Assembly: GCA_947625845.1 (NCBI GenBank)
Contig: CANQQB010000001.1
Span: 1 to 64,000, forward strand
Origin: an uncultured Oscillospiraceae bacterium
GTDB taxonomy: Bacteria; Bacillota; Clostridia; Oscillospirales; Oscillospiraceae
Length of the DNA: 64,000 nucleotides
Direction of reading: 5' to 3'
The notes below the pieces were generated by a model. That model was not told the DNA's origin and searched no databases. It was given only the letters and a program-made list of their open reading frames with translations. Numbering within the stretch: the stretch's first letter is position 1; each line of letters opens with the position of its first letter. The translations under genes were made by a program, and so were the position numbers. Positions 27,025 to 35,981 of the stretch are shown here, piece by piece.

Positions 27025-27150
27025 ACGGCGGCGTGATAAAGGCCACCGCCAGCAGAAACGGCGCCGCGGGCATCGGCAGCGGCTATGGCTCAAGACGCTC
27101 CATCTTCAACACCATCGGCGGCCCCTCATCCGCCACGGTGGTCATCAACG
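27025..27150 (+). repeat. 126-bp direct repeat B, copy 2
   Basis: Second copy of the repeat at 26738-26863; recombination between the copies would delete 287 bp. Confidence 0.88.
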
Positions 27151-27823
27151 GCGGCGTGATAGCCGCCACCGGCAAGGGCAGCGCGGCAGGCGTCGGCGCG
27201 GGAAGCAACGGCTCCACCGCCGACGTGACCATCAACACCGACGGCGCGGGTTCGGTGAAGGCCGTGGGCGGCGTGTCCCCCCAGCCCAAAAACAGCGCCG
27301 GGGAATCGGTCTATCTGCTACAGGTGTCCAACCCCGGCGGGGACGCCGTCATCGTGAACGGAGCGGCCTGGGGCGTCAACAACGGCGCGGCCGCGGACGG
27401 CGACACGGATCTGTACATATACCTGCCCGGAACGACGGCGGCGGATGTGGCTGTCGGGAAGAGAGCGGTCGAGCGGTACAGAGCGAACACACAGACAGGC
27501 AAATTCGAGGTGAGCACGGGCAGCGTCTACTATGACCCGGCAGCCGGGATGACCAAGATGTGCGAGGCGGCGGCGCCGGTGACGGCGGAGACGGTCTCCT
27601 GGTCCGGGGATAACGGCATGGGCGGCTGGTATGTGGTCAGGGATACGCTGGGCGTGGGACAGGTAACCGTCAGCGGCAATGTGAACCTGATCCTGATCGG
27701 CGGCGCGACCCTGACGGTCACCGGCGGCATCCAGATCCAAAACGGCGGACATCTGACCGTCTGGGGCCAGAACAAGAACAGCGGGAACGACGGCGTGCTG
27801 GTGGTCCTGAGCGGCAACCGCAC

Positions 27824-27922
27824 GGGCATCGGCACCGGGAGGGGCGGCTCCAATGTCAAGATCACCGTCAACGGCGGCACGATAACGGCCGCCAGCCGCG
27901 GCGTGGCGGGCGTCGGCGGCGG
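27824..27922 (+). repeat. 99-bp direct repeat A, copy 2
   Basis: Second copy of the repeat at 26454-26552, read in a different frame number because of the intervening frameshift. Confidence 0.9.
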
Positions 27923-28611
27923 CGGCAACGGCGCCAGCGCCACGGTGATCGTCAACGGCGGCGTGGTGAAGGCCAACGGCGGCGTCTCCCCCCAGCCTGT
28001 GAACGCCAGCGGCAAGACGGTGTACCCGATGCAGGTGTCCAACCCCGAGGGCGAGATCGTCGCCGTGGACGGAACGGTCCTGGCCGTCAGGAACCACGCG
28101 GCGGCGGACGGCGACACGAATCTGTACGCGTATGTGCCCGCGACGAACCCGCTGGTGGCTGTGGGCAGCGACAGGGTCGAGCAATACATGCTGAACGAGC
28201 AGACCGGCCGGCTCGACAAGACCGAGGGCGTGCGCTACTATGACCCGTCCGTCGGGCAGGAGCAATTCCACGACACGGTGAAGCTGCTGACGGCCGGCCA
28301 GACCAACTGGACCGGGGACAACGAGTCGGGCGGCTGGTACATGGCCGCCGGCCCGCTGAGCGTGGGCGAGGTATTTGTCAGCGGCAGCGTGAACCTGGTC
28401 CTGGCCAACGGCTCGTCCCTGACGAGCAACGGCGGTATCCACGTCCAGAGCGGCAGCAGCCTGACCATCTGGGGCCAGAACGAGGACTGCATGCAGGACG
28501 GCACCGTGACGGCCCAGGGCGATACGTTTGATCCGGGCATCGGCACCGCGGCGCATATCTCCGGAGGCGCGGTGACCATCAACGGCGGCGTGATAACGGC
28601 CACCGGCGGCA

Positions 28612-28918
28612 GGCGGGTACAGCGCGGCCATCGGTGCCGGAGATTCCGTGAACTATGCCTGGTCCAGCGCCACGGTAACCATCAACGGCGGCACCGTGAC
28701 GGCCAACGGTGACATGTACGGCGCGGGCATCGGCTCCGGGCGTTATGGAGCCGACGCCACGGTGGTCATCAACGGCGGCACCGTCACGGCCATTGGCGAC
28801 GACTTCGGCGCGTCCCTGGGCAGAGGCGGAAACGGCGGTCACAGCACCGTGACCATCACCGGCGGTACGGTGACGGCCGCCGCCGGCTCGGCCGGCGCGG
28901 ACATCGGCTCCACTTCCT
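28612..28918 (+). pseudogene. fragment 4: beta-helix rungs
   Basis: In the track as 28648-28932. It encodes four rungs with INGGTVTA and AGIGSG/GASLGRGG turns, then is lost at GSTSS; a missing base near 28919 puts SAKVIIDGGSVKGG in the next frame. Confidence 0.7.
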
Positions 28919-30938
28919 CAGCGCCAAGGTGATCATCGACGGCGGCTCGGTGAAGGGCGGCGTCTCCGGCGAGCTCAAGGACACAAACGGGGATCCGGTC
29001 TATAAGCTGGAGATCTCCAATCCCAACGGCATGGCGGTGACCATCGGCGGCAAGACCTGGGAGCCCAGAAACCACGCGGCTCTGGGGGATACGACGCTGT
29101 ACGCCTACGTGTCCAAGGCGCAGGCCGATGAAAACGGCCTGATACGGGTGGCGACGACCCACTCGGAAAGCCTGTACGTCATCCGGGACGGCGCGCTCCG
29201 GGAGCTGACCGGCTTTGACAAGAGCAAGGCGGTCTGGGTCTGGTCCGAAGACGGGACGGCCGCCACCCTTGTCCTGCCCCTGCGGGACGGGGGCGAGCCC
29301 ATGACGCTGCAGGCGGACGTGTCCGTCACCCGCGAGACGCCGGCCACCTGTACCCAGGCCGGCAGCCGGACCTATACGGCCACGGCCACGGTGAACGGCG
29401 AGACGTTCACAGACGGCCAGACTGTCCCACTGGACCCCCTGGGCCACGCATGGAGCGCCGAGGTCGAGCTGACGGAGAACCGCTCCCAGGCGCTGGTGAC
29501 GTTCATCTGCGGCAACGATCCGTCCCACAACCAGGAGCCGGTGACGGTGACCGCCTTTTCGGCGGTGACGAAGGAGCCCACCTGCGGCGAGCCGGGCGTC
29601 CTGACCTATCGGGTGGACGCCTCGGAAAAGGCCGCCGAGCTGGGCTGTGATGACGGGACGGGGGTGTTCACCGCCACGGAGGCCATCGACGCGCTGCCCC
29701 ACGATTGGGACGTGGAGGGCGATGAGATAGGCCTGATCCCCGGCGTGGATGGGGATAACCTCACCGTGACCATTACCTGCCGGAACGACCACAGCCACAC
29801 CAAGACGGTGTATATCAAAGCGGAAAAAATCAGCACGACGCCAGCGACCTGCACGGCCGAGGGCAGCGAGACCTATCGCATGAGCTACGAGTTCGAGGGC
29901 GTGAAACACGTGCTGGGACGGACGGAAACCCGTACGCTGCCTCTGGCTCCCCACACCTGGGGCGCGTGGCAGACCGCCAGCGGCGACACGTCCGGCACGA
30001 CCCTGGAGCGGGTGTGCGCGGTGTGCGGCGCGAAGGAACAATCGAACCATGAGCACACGTATATCTTCCCGGATGAGGTGGTGTGGACCGTGATGAACGA
30101 CCAGGTGGTGAGCGCCTCGGTGACGGTGGGCTGCGCGGCCTGCGGCTGGAGCGAGAAGCTGAACTACTCGGGCGAACAGATCAAGTCCCGTCCGGTGACG
30201 GAGAACTCGTGCGCCACAGGCGGCTGGACGGCCTGGACGGTGAACGTGGACCTGGACGGGCAGACGAGAAGCTATACAAAGACGACGGTCCTTCCGTCCA
30301 AGGGACACGTCTGGGCGGCGGACGATTCCAGCACGTTCTGGTCCGAGGACCACAGCACGGCCACGTTCACCTTCCGGTGCGCCACCTGCGACGAGTCGAC
30401 CTGGTTCCGGGTCCCGAGCGTCGTTCTGGGGACCACGGAAGCGACATGCGAACAGGGCGGCGAGATCATCTACAGCGCCAGCATGGAATACAGCGGCGCG
30501 ACGGCGGCGGCCACCGAGACCGTGAAAACGCCGCCTCTGGGCCATGAATGGGACGCGGAGGGCGACGTGGTCCCGATGCGGCCGGGCGTGAGCGGCGACT
30601 TCACCACGCTGACGGTCTTCTGCCTGCACGACCACACCCACTCCAAGTCGGTGTGCGCCTACCTGAAACTGATAAAGAACACGCCGACCACCTGTACCCA
30701 GAGCGGCACGGCAGAGTATCGGATGGCATATGTGGTCGACGGGCAGCCCCATGTGATCGGCAAGACGGAGACGTATGAACTCCCCGCTCTGGGCCACCGG
30801 TACACGACGAGCCACGTCTGCGCGGTGTGCGGCGAGACGGAACCGGGCGTGGAGGACGGCGTGGAATATACGTGGGACCTCCCGGAGGACGACGTCGGCG
30901 GCGGTGACGACGGTCGCGGCGGCTGTCGCGGCGGCGGA
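28919..30938 (+). pseudogene. fragment 5: Cys/His repeat region, first part
   Basis: In the track as 28929-30941. After a last rung and a YVSKAQADENGLIR tail come about five repeats with TPATCTQAGSRTYTATATVN, LGHAW and ICGNDPSH-type positions. The frame ends at GGG and TGA at 30941; an extra base near 30938 separates it from DDADRVKWTEL in the next frame. Confidence 0.75.
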
Positions 30939-32337
30939 TGATGACGCGGACCGGGTGAAGTGGACGGAGCTTGCCACGGGCGCGGCGCCGTACGTGACGG
31001 TGACGGCCGTGCGCACGGGCGACGACGGAAGCCGCATGGAGGTACCCATCACGGTGACGGACCTGACCGCGGAGCGTACGGAGAAGTGCGACGAGGCGGG
31101 CACGACGGCATATACGGCCAAGGTGGAGGTCGGCGGCAAGAGCGCGACGTACACCCTGACGCTGCCGGACGTAGCGCCTATGGGGCACCAGTGGAGCGAC
31201 GAGACACCGGTGAAGTGGTCGGATGGCATGCGCGAGGCCACTCTCACCGCCACATGTGTCCGTGACCCGTCCCACACCAGGACCGTGCCGGCGCAGGTGA
31301 CGGCGGAGACGATAACGGCGGCGACCTGCGACAGCGCCGGCGAGGTGCGCTATACCGCGTCGGCTCAGCTGGGCGGCGGGACGGTGACGGCCACGACGAC
31401 CAGGAGCGTGGCGCCCCTGGGGCACAACTGGTGCCTGAGCGCCGAGGACGCGAACCCGCCTAAGCTGGAGCGGGTGAACGGCGTGCTCACAGCAACGATA
31501 ACCTGCCGGAACGACGCAAGCCATACCTGGACCACCACGGACGTGCAGGAGACGCTTGTGGATAACGTGAAAGCGGCCACCTGTACGGCGGAGGGCGGAG
31601 ACCTGTACCGGCTCTCCCTGACGGTCAACGGCAGCAGCTATGTGCTGGGCGAAGAGGTGCGCGCCACGCCTGCGAGCGGGCACAGCTGGGGCGAATGGAA
31701 GACCGTGAGCCAGACGGACGATAAGCAGGTGCAGGAGCGGACGTGTTCGGTGTGCGGCGAGACGGAGCGGAGAGACGTCGACGCGACAAAGCCTGCGCCT
31801 CCCAAAGTGACCGTGGCGAACACGGCGGACGGCATTAAAATCAGTTGGACCAAGGTCGAGGGCGCGGTCACATACCGGGTGTACTACCGCGAGGCGGGGA
31901 CCGGTGCCTGGAAGACCATCGGTCATAACGACAAGATGACCTACACCTGGAAGCAGGGCACTGACGGCAAGACGTATGAGTTCACCGTCCGAGGGGTCAA
32001 GTCCAAGACCACGAGCCCGATCGACAACGGCTATGAGACCAGCAAGGCCATCCGGTTCGTAAAGGCTCCCGCCGTGACGGTCAAGGCCGTGAAGGGCGGT
32101 GTTCAGGTCAACTGGACGAAGGTGGCCGGCGCGGACACCTATCGGGTGTACTACAAGACCGTGGGTGGTTCCTGGAAGGCCATCGGCCACAACAAGGGCC
32201 TGAGCTACACCTGGAAGCACGGCACGGCCGGAACAAGCTATCAGTTCACGGTCCGGCCATGCACGGTGAAGGGCACGACCAAGACCCTGCTCGGCGCCGG
32301 ATATAACGCCAGCCAGAGCGTGAAGTTCCCCAAGTGA
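30939..32337 (+). pseudogene. fragment 6: last Cys/His repeats and two fibronectin type III domains
   Basis: In the track as 30775-32337. It carries further repeats (TAATCDSAGEVRYTASA, LGHNW, CRNDASHTW) and two FN3 domains (KISWTKVEGAVTYRVYYREA and QVNWTKVAGADTYRVYYKTV), ending SQSVKFPK. No sorting signal follows. Confidence 0.75.
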
Positions 32338-32355
32338 CCCAAAAACAAAATACGC

Positions 32356-32379
32356 CCCACGGTCCAGGCGGGCCGTGGG
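32356..32379. terminator. hairpin between the giant gene and the peptide gene
   Basis: A 10-bp stem CCCACGGTCC / GGGCCGTGGG with an AGGC loop. No T-run follows on the plus strand, so it may be a processing or stability element rather than a terminator. Confidence 0.4.
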
Positions 32380-32409
32380 ACGCAAATAAAACGAAAAGGA
32401 GATATTACC

Positions 32410-32601
32410 ATGGAAAACAAGAAGAATGAAGAACTGGCGGACGAGGCCCTGAACAACGTGACGGGCGGAGAGGGCAAGATGGTACAGGGCTGGATCTGCT
32501 GCGAGTGCCACAACGAGGTATGGGCAGCCAAGGCCAAGGACGGGAAAGTGTATTGCATCTCCTGCTTCCAGAAGGTCTTCCCGGACATCCCCGTGGTGTG
32601 A
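32410..32601 (+). CDS. double-glycine-leader small peptide with zinc-ribbon-like core
   Basis: 63 residues. The first 20 (ENKKNEELADEALNNVTGG after Met) match the double-glycine leader used by bacteriocin and quorum peptides, with the conserved EL..EAL..V.GG pattern. Cleavage after GG would release a 43-residue core containing WICCECHNEVW and YCISCF, that is CxxC and CxxC separated by about 16 residues, as in a zinc ribbon or a disulphide-bonded peptide. AAAGGAG lies 9 bases before the ATG. It is 72 bases downstream of the secreted giant gene. No dedicated C39 peptidase transporter is nearby. Function is unknown; bacteriocin, signal or metal-binding exported peptide are all possible. Confidence 0.8.
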   Translation: MENKKNEELADEALNNVTGGEGKMVQGWICCECHNEVWAAKAKDGKVYCISCFQKVFPDIPVV

Positions 32602-32941
32602 TGTGACAGTCATGACCACCAGTAAACTGATGGCATGAGCAGCCCCTGGAAGGGGCTCTGAAAGTTTGACACCGCATTACCATCTCGGGCAGCCGCTTCA
32701 AGCGGCTGCCTCTTATGTCTTTGTCTTTCACGATAAAGACCTCCTCATTATTTCGTAGTCGGTGGTCGGCAAACCTACCCCCTACTCTAATGAGGAGTTT
32801 TCTTCTTGTCTACGCCTTTCCTCGCTGGAAACTCTTCTTTCCCACTAGCATAGCTAGTGGTTGCCTTTGCTACTGGCAACGCAAACGGCGCTCCGCAGAG
32901 CGCCGTTTCGATCATTTATTGAAAGGCTGAAAAACGCCCCC
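32602..32941 (+). other. hairpin-rich, AT-richer non-coding region
   Basis: 340 bases without a convincing gene. In order it holds an imperfect hairpin TCATGACCACCAGT / ACTGATGGCATGA (32612-32640), AGCCCCT-GGA-AGGGGCT (32641-32657), GGCAGCCGCT-TCA-AGCGGCTGCC (32688-32710, T-rich afterwards and probably a terminator), CTCCTCATTA / TAATGAGGAG, CCACTAGC-ATA-GCTAGTGG, and AAACGGCGCTC-CGCA-GAGCGCCGTTT near the end. The base composition is clearly lower in GC than the neighbours. It could be a structured RNA, terminators for both flanking genes, or remains of a mobile element. Confidence 0.55.
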
Positions 32942-34972
32942 TCATGTGCTCACCAGCTTATAATACGTCCTCGCGGTGAGGGCGTACACCACCGCGTACA
33001 GCGCCGCGAACGCCCCGAAGGTGCCCAGCACGCACCAGACATAGAAATTCGTGCCCGCCAGGTTGAACAGGGCCAGCACCCGGTTCAGGATGGGGAAGGC
33101 AAAGCCCGTGTGCACCCCCGCCGTGACCAGGGGCAGAAAGAACACGATCAGCACCTGGGCATGGATGGTTTTTTTGACCTCCCCGCGGCTCATGCCCACC
33201 TTCTGCATGATCTGAAACCGCTCCCTGTCGTCCCGGCCCTCGCTCATTTGCTTATAGTAGATGATGAGGATGGCCGCCATGGTGAACAGCAGCCCCAGGA
33301 ACATGCCCAGGAAGAATAGGCTCCCGTAGAGGCTCACGAAATCCTGCCGCTCCCAGGCCCGTATCTCATAGGTCCCCGCCAGGTCCACGGACCCGTCCTC
33401 CGCCGCCTGATTCCACGCCTGCCGGATGGCCAGGCGGGCCCGCAGGGCCGTTTCGTCGTCGTGACCGGGCACGTCGAAGCCGTAATACCGGCCCAGCAAG
33501 TACCGCGCCTCGCCCACGGTCATGTCACCGCCCTGCGCGGCGTTCGGCGCTTCGTAGGTCGCCCGCGCCAGCCGCTCCAGCTCTGCCTTGTCCGAAACCA
33601 CGATGTACCAGGAGGTGGTCAGATTGAAGGTCAGCTCGCCACTCTTCACCATGGGTTTCACCCGTTCTTTGACGGTATAGGTCTTACCCAGCAGCTCCAG
33701 CGTGTCCCGGTCATGATCGGTCCGCTCGGTCTTGAGCAATATCTCGTCCGGGCCAAGGGTATAGTCCTGGCCGGTGCAGCGGTTATAATCGGCCAGGTCT
33801 ACCACCAGCACGTCGCACAGGGAGGCACTCGTGTCCAGGGTATAGTCCCTGGTCGTCTCCAGCCCGTCCGGCCGTTGATAGGCGGTGAAGGTGATGTAGT
33901 CGTACTCCGTCTCGTTCTCCGCCGGGATGCCCGCGTCCGCCACCGCCTTTTTGACCATGGCAATGGTCGCTTCGTTGCTGCGGGGGATGTTCACGTCATA
34001 GGGATAGCCGGTCCGCAGGCTCTGCTCCATGCCCAGCATGAGGCAGCTCGTTCCCGATATCATCACCAGCACCATGGTGGAGAGGATGCAGATGTTGGCA
34101 AGGCCCACGGCGTTTTGCTTCATCCGGTACATCATGCCGGAAACGGCGGTGAAGTGCCGGGTCTTATAGTAATAGCGCTTGTTGTTCCGGAGCAGCTTCA
34201 AAAGCGCCACGCTCCCGGCAGTGAACAGCAGGTATGTGCCGATGATCACCAGCACCACCGCCACGAAAAACAGGAAGATGGCCTGGAGCACGTCCGTGGT
34301 GGTAATGGCGATATAGTACCCCGCTCCCAGGCACGCCAGCCCTATGAGCGCCATGAGCCACCGGGCCTTCGGCTCCCGCTCCCCGGCGTGCTCCGACTGC
34401 AAAAGCTCCACCGGCCTTGCCACGTATACCTGCCGGACGCTGTAGAGAAATATGGCCAGGTATATGGCCCCGAACAGCGCCGCCGTGACGCCCAGCACCC
34501 AAAGAAGCATGCGGGGACCGACGGTGAAGCCAAGAGGCGCCTCCACGCCCAGTATCTTCGCCACCAGCAGCATCATAAGCTTGTTGAGCGCCAGGCCCGC
34601 TGCCAGCCCCAGCGCCAGGCTCAGCGCCGCCACGTACAGCGTCTCGAAGGTGATGACCTTCGCCAGGTGCTTTTTCTCCAGCCCCAGCACGTTATAAAGG
34701 CCAAACTCCCGCTTGCGCCGCTTGATGAGAAAGCTGTTGGTGTAAAAGAGAAAAATCACCGCGAACAGGGCCACCACGACCACGCCGTAGCGCATGACGA
34801 GCTGGATCGTGACCGCTCCGGTCATGCTCTGCAGCCCCGCGTCCACGGACAGAGACAGGATGATGGTGAACATCGCCACCGTCAGCGCGCCCGCCAGGAT
34901 GAACGGGCCGTAGCTGCGGGCATTTTTCCGCAGGTTCCGGGCAGCGAGGCGGGCATAAAGATGCTTATTCAT
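32942..34972 (-). CDS. Bce-type ABC transporter permease (FtsX domain)
   Basis: 676 residues with ten predicted membrane helices: one near residue 25, then groups around 60-165 and 205-320, a large external domain (about 325-540) and the last helices 555-670. This is the BceB/VraG architecture that senses or removes peptide antibiotics acting on lipid II cycle intermediates. Its start overlaps the ATPase stop by 8 bases. The partner kinase and regulator lie upstream, as in Bacillus bceRSAB systems. The actual inducer cannot be told. Confidence 0.9.
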   Translation of the reverse strand: MNKHLYARLAARNLRKNARSYGPFILAGALTVAMFTIILSLSVDAGLQSMTGAVTIQLVMRYGVVVVALFAVIFLFYTNSFLIKRRKREFGLYNVLGLEKKHLAKVITFETLYVAALSLALGLAAGLALNKLMMLLVAKILGVEAPLGFTVGPRMLLWVLGVTAALFGAIYLAIFLYSVRQVYVARPVELLQSEHAGEREPKARWLMALIGLACLGAGYYIAITTTDVLQAIFLFFVAVVLVIIGTYLLFTAGSVALLKLLRNNKRYYYKTRHFTAVSGMMYRMKQNAVGLANICILSTMVLVMISGTSCLMLGMEQSLRTGYPYDVNIPRSNEATIAMVKKAVADAGIPAENETEYDYITFTAYQRPDGLETTRDYTLDTSASLCDVLVVDLADYNRCTGQDYTLGPDEILLKTERTDHDRDTLELLGKTYTVKERVKPMVKSGELTFNLTTSWYIVVSDKAELERLARATYEAPNAAQGGDMTVGEARYLLGRYYGFDVPGHDDETALRARLAIRQAWNQAAEDGSVDLAGTYEIRAWERQDFVSLYGSLFFLGMFLGLLFTMAAILIIYYKQMSEGRDDRERFQIMQKVGMSRGEVKKTIHAQVLIVFFLPLVTAGVHTGFAFPILNRVLALFNLAGTNFYVWCVLGTFGAFAALYAVVYALTARTYYKLVST

Positions 34973-35732
34973 GCTCGCGTCCTCCCGTGGCCAGCAGCGT
35001 CAGGGTGTCGGCGATCTTCTGATATAGCTGCTCATTGGTGCTGTCCCCCCGGTAGATTTGATGGAACAGCTCTCCGTCCTTGATGAACAGCACCCGCCCC
35101 GCGTGGCTGGCCGCCTTGACGGAGTGGGTGACCATCAAAATGGTCTGCCCCTCCCGGTTCAGGCTCGCGAACAGGTCCAAAAGCCCGTCGGAGGACTTGG
35201 AGTCCAGCGCCCCCGTGGGCTCGTCGGCCAATAATATCTTCGGTTCTGTGATGACCGCACGTGCCACCGCCGCTCGCTGCTTCTGGCCACCGGAGCACTC
35301 ATAGGGGTACTTGGTCAGCACCTCCGTGATGCCCATTTTTTGCGCGATAGGCTGCAATCGCTCGGCCATCTCCCCATAGCCCTTCCCCGCCAGCACCAGG
35401 GGCAGGAAGATGTTGTCCCGCAGATTGAACGTGTCCAGCAGGTTAAAGTCCTGAAACACGAACCCCAGGCTGTCCCGCCGGAAGGCCGCCAGCTCGTCCT
35501 CCTTGATAGCGGACAGGTCCCGACCCTCCAATATGACCTTGCCGCTGGTGGGCTTGTCCAGCGCCGCCAGGATATTGAGAAGCGTGGTCTTGCCGGAGCC
35601 GGACTCGCCCATGATGGCTACATATTCCCCCTTCTCCACGGAAAAGGACACGTTGGACAGGGCCCGGACCTGGTTGCCGCCGAACCGGCCCGTATAGATC
35701 TTGCCCAGGCTTTGAACTTCAAGCATCGTCAT
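34965..35732 (-). CDS. Bce-type ABC transporter ATP-binding protein
   Basis: 255 residues: Walker A GESGSGKTT (42-50), Q-loop FQDFNLLDTF, signature ECSGGQKQR, Walker B ILLADEPTGALD and switch His in VTHSV. It belongs to the MacB/LolD/BceA class. Of three nearby ATGs the one at 35732 is 8 bases after the GGAGG site and is the best start; the track begins 33 bases earlier. It overlaps the permease gene. Confidence 0.92.
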   Translation of the reverse strand: MTMLEVQSLGKIYTGRFGGNQVRALSNVSFSVEKGEYVAIMGESGSGKTTLLNILAALDKPTSGKVILEGRDLSAIKEDELAAFRRDSLGFVFQDFNLLDTFNLRDNIFLPLVLAGKGYGEMAERLQPIAQKMGITEVLTKYPYECSGGQKQRAAVARAVITEPKILLADEPTGALDSKSSDGLLDLFASLNREGQTILMVTHSVKAASHAGRVLFIKDGELFHQIYRGDSTNEQLYQKIADTLTLLATGGREHE

Positions 35733-35762
35733 TGTCATGACCTCCTTGCGGGCCCATGATAG

Positions 35763-35812
35763 CAAAAACCTCCGGGAGCCGAAATCGAATCAGGTGACAT
35801 TTCGGCCCCCGG
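35763..35812 (-). terminator. terminator-like hairpin before the Bce transporter genes
   Basis: On the minus strand CCGGGGGCCGAAAT, a 13-base loop and ATTTCGGCTCCCGG pair over 14 positions with one mismatch, then AGGTTTTTGC. It stands 31 bases before the ATPase start, so it may end the regulator-kinase transcript or attenuate the transporter genes. Confidence 0.6.
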
Positions 35813-35820
35813 ATGTGACA
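35794..35820 (-). promoter_or_regulatory. candidate response-regulator binding repeats
   Basis: TGTCAC occurs twice on the minus strand in direct orientation 21 bp apart (plus-strand GTGACA at 35794 and 35815). OmpR-family regulators bind direct repeats spaced by helical turns. The downstream copy lies in the loop side of the hairpin. Confidence 0.4.
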
Positions 35821-35844
35821 AATTTGAAAGATACCATATGGACG

Positions 35845-35964
35845 GCCCCCCTGTGTAAGGGGGGCTGTCAGCGCCTTTGGCGCTGACTGGGGGGGTTGTT
35901 ACCGGGCTTGGTAACAACCCCTCCGCCTCGCTTCGCTCGGCACCTCCCCTTACACAGGGGAGGC
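35845..35964. repeat. palindromic MITE-like repeat element
   Basis: About 120 bp between the kinase and the transporter genes. The two halves are imperfect inverted copies around GTTACC-GGGCTT-GGTAAC. Each half contains its own hairpins (CCCCCTGTGTAAGGGGG; TCAGCGCC-TTT-GGCGCTGA; CTCCCCTTACACAGGGGAG). The right half is homologous to the element at 25605. No transposase is encoded. Confidence 0.75.
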
Positions 35965-35981
35965 TTTCCAAGCGGTATGCC

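Larger units (their letters stand above)
26967..28610 (+). pseudogene. fragment 3: second and third beta-helix modules
   Basis: In the track as 27015-28712. It holds beta-helix rungs, then VYYDPAAGMTKMCEAAAPVT...GGWYVV and VRYYDPSVGQEQFHD...GGWYMA modules, each followed by a V(N/S)xNLIL and LTxWGQN unit. After ITATGG the frame breaks down at about 28611; the next frame reads GYSAAIGAGDSVNYAW. Confidence 0.75.
25950..32337 (+). pseudogene. giant secreted beta-helix / Cys-repeat / FN3 protein, interrupted by five frameshifts
   Basis: Joining the frames gives one protein of about 2130 residues. It would have a signal peptide (MKTAQRVIAVLLATVLAFGC), an acidic Pro/Glu linker, three modules that start YYDP and contain GWY plus VNLIL/LTIWG, each followed by beta-solenoid rungs (TVTINGGVVTATGG), about seven repeats of 85-95 residues with ATCT...GH.W...C.ND.SH, and two C-terminal fibronectin type III domains. 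Single-base shifts lie near 26016 (extra base), 26967 (missing), 28611 (extra), 28919 (missing) and 30938 (extra). Each restores a homologous reading in the next frame. No cell-wall anchor is seen, so the intact product would be secreted. The AAGGAGG site 9 bases before the ATG is intact. It may be a true pseudogene, or some shifts may be assembly errors in repetitive GC-rich DNA. Confidence 0.8.

Noticed and set aside
30925-30945. Programmed +1 frameshift at GGA-TGA
   Set aside because: Considered because a stop follows a GC-rich slippery-looking run, but there is no recognised stimulator and four other shifts occur without such context.
28839-31277. 812-aa minus-strand ORF
   Set aside because: Antisense of the giant repeat protein; long only because GC-rich repeats lack stops. 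No family motif.
30601-32619. 672-aa minus-strand ORF
   Set aside because: Antisense of the Cys-repeat/FN3 region; Arg/His-rich and without motifs.
32715-32930. 71-aa ORF in the hairpin-rich region
   Set aside because: It runs through four perfect inverted repeats, has no ribosome site and shows no protein pattern; the structure is better explained as RNA or terminators.
33461-35083. 540-aa plus-strand ORF
   Set aside because: Antisense of the Bce permease with His/Gln-rich composition.
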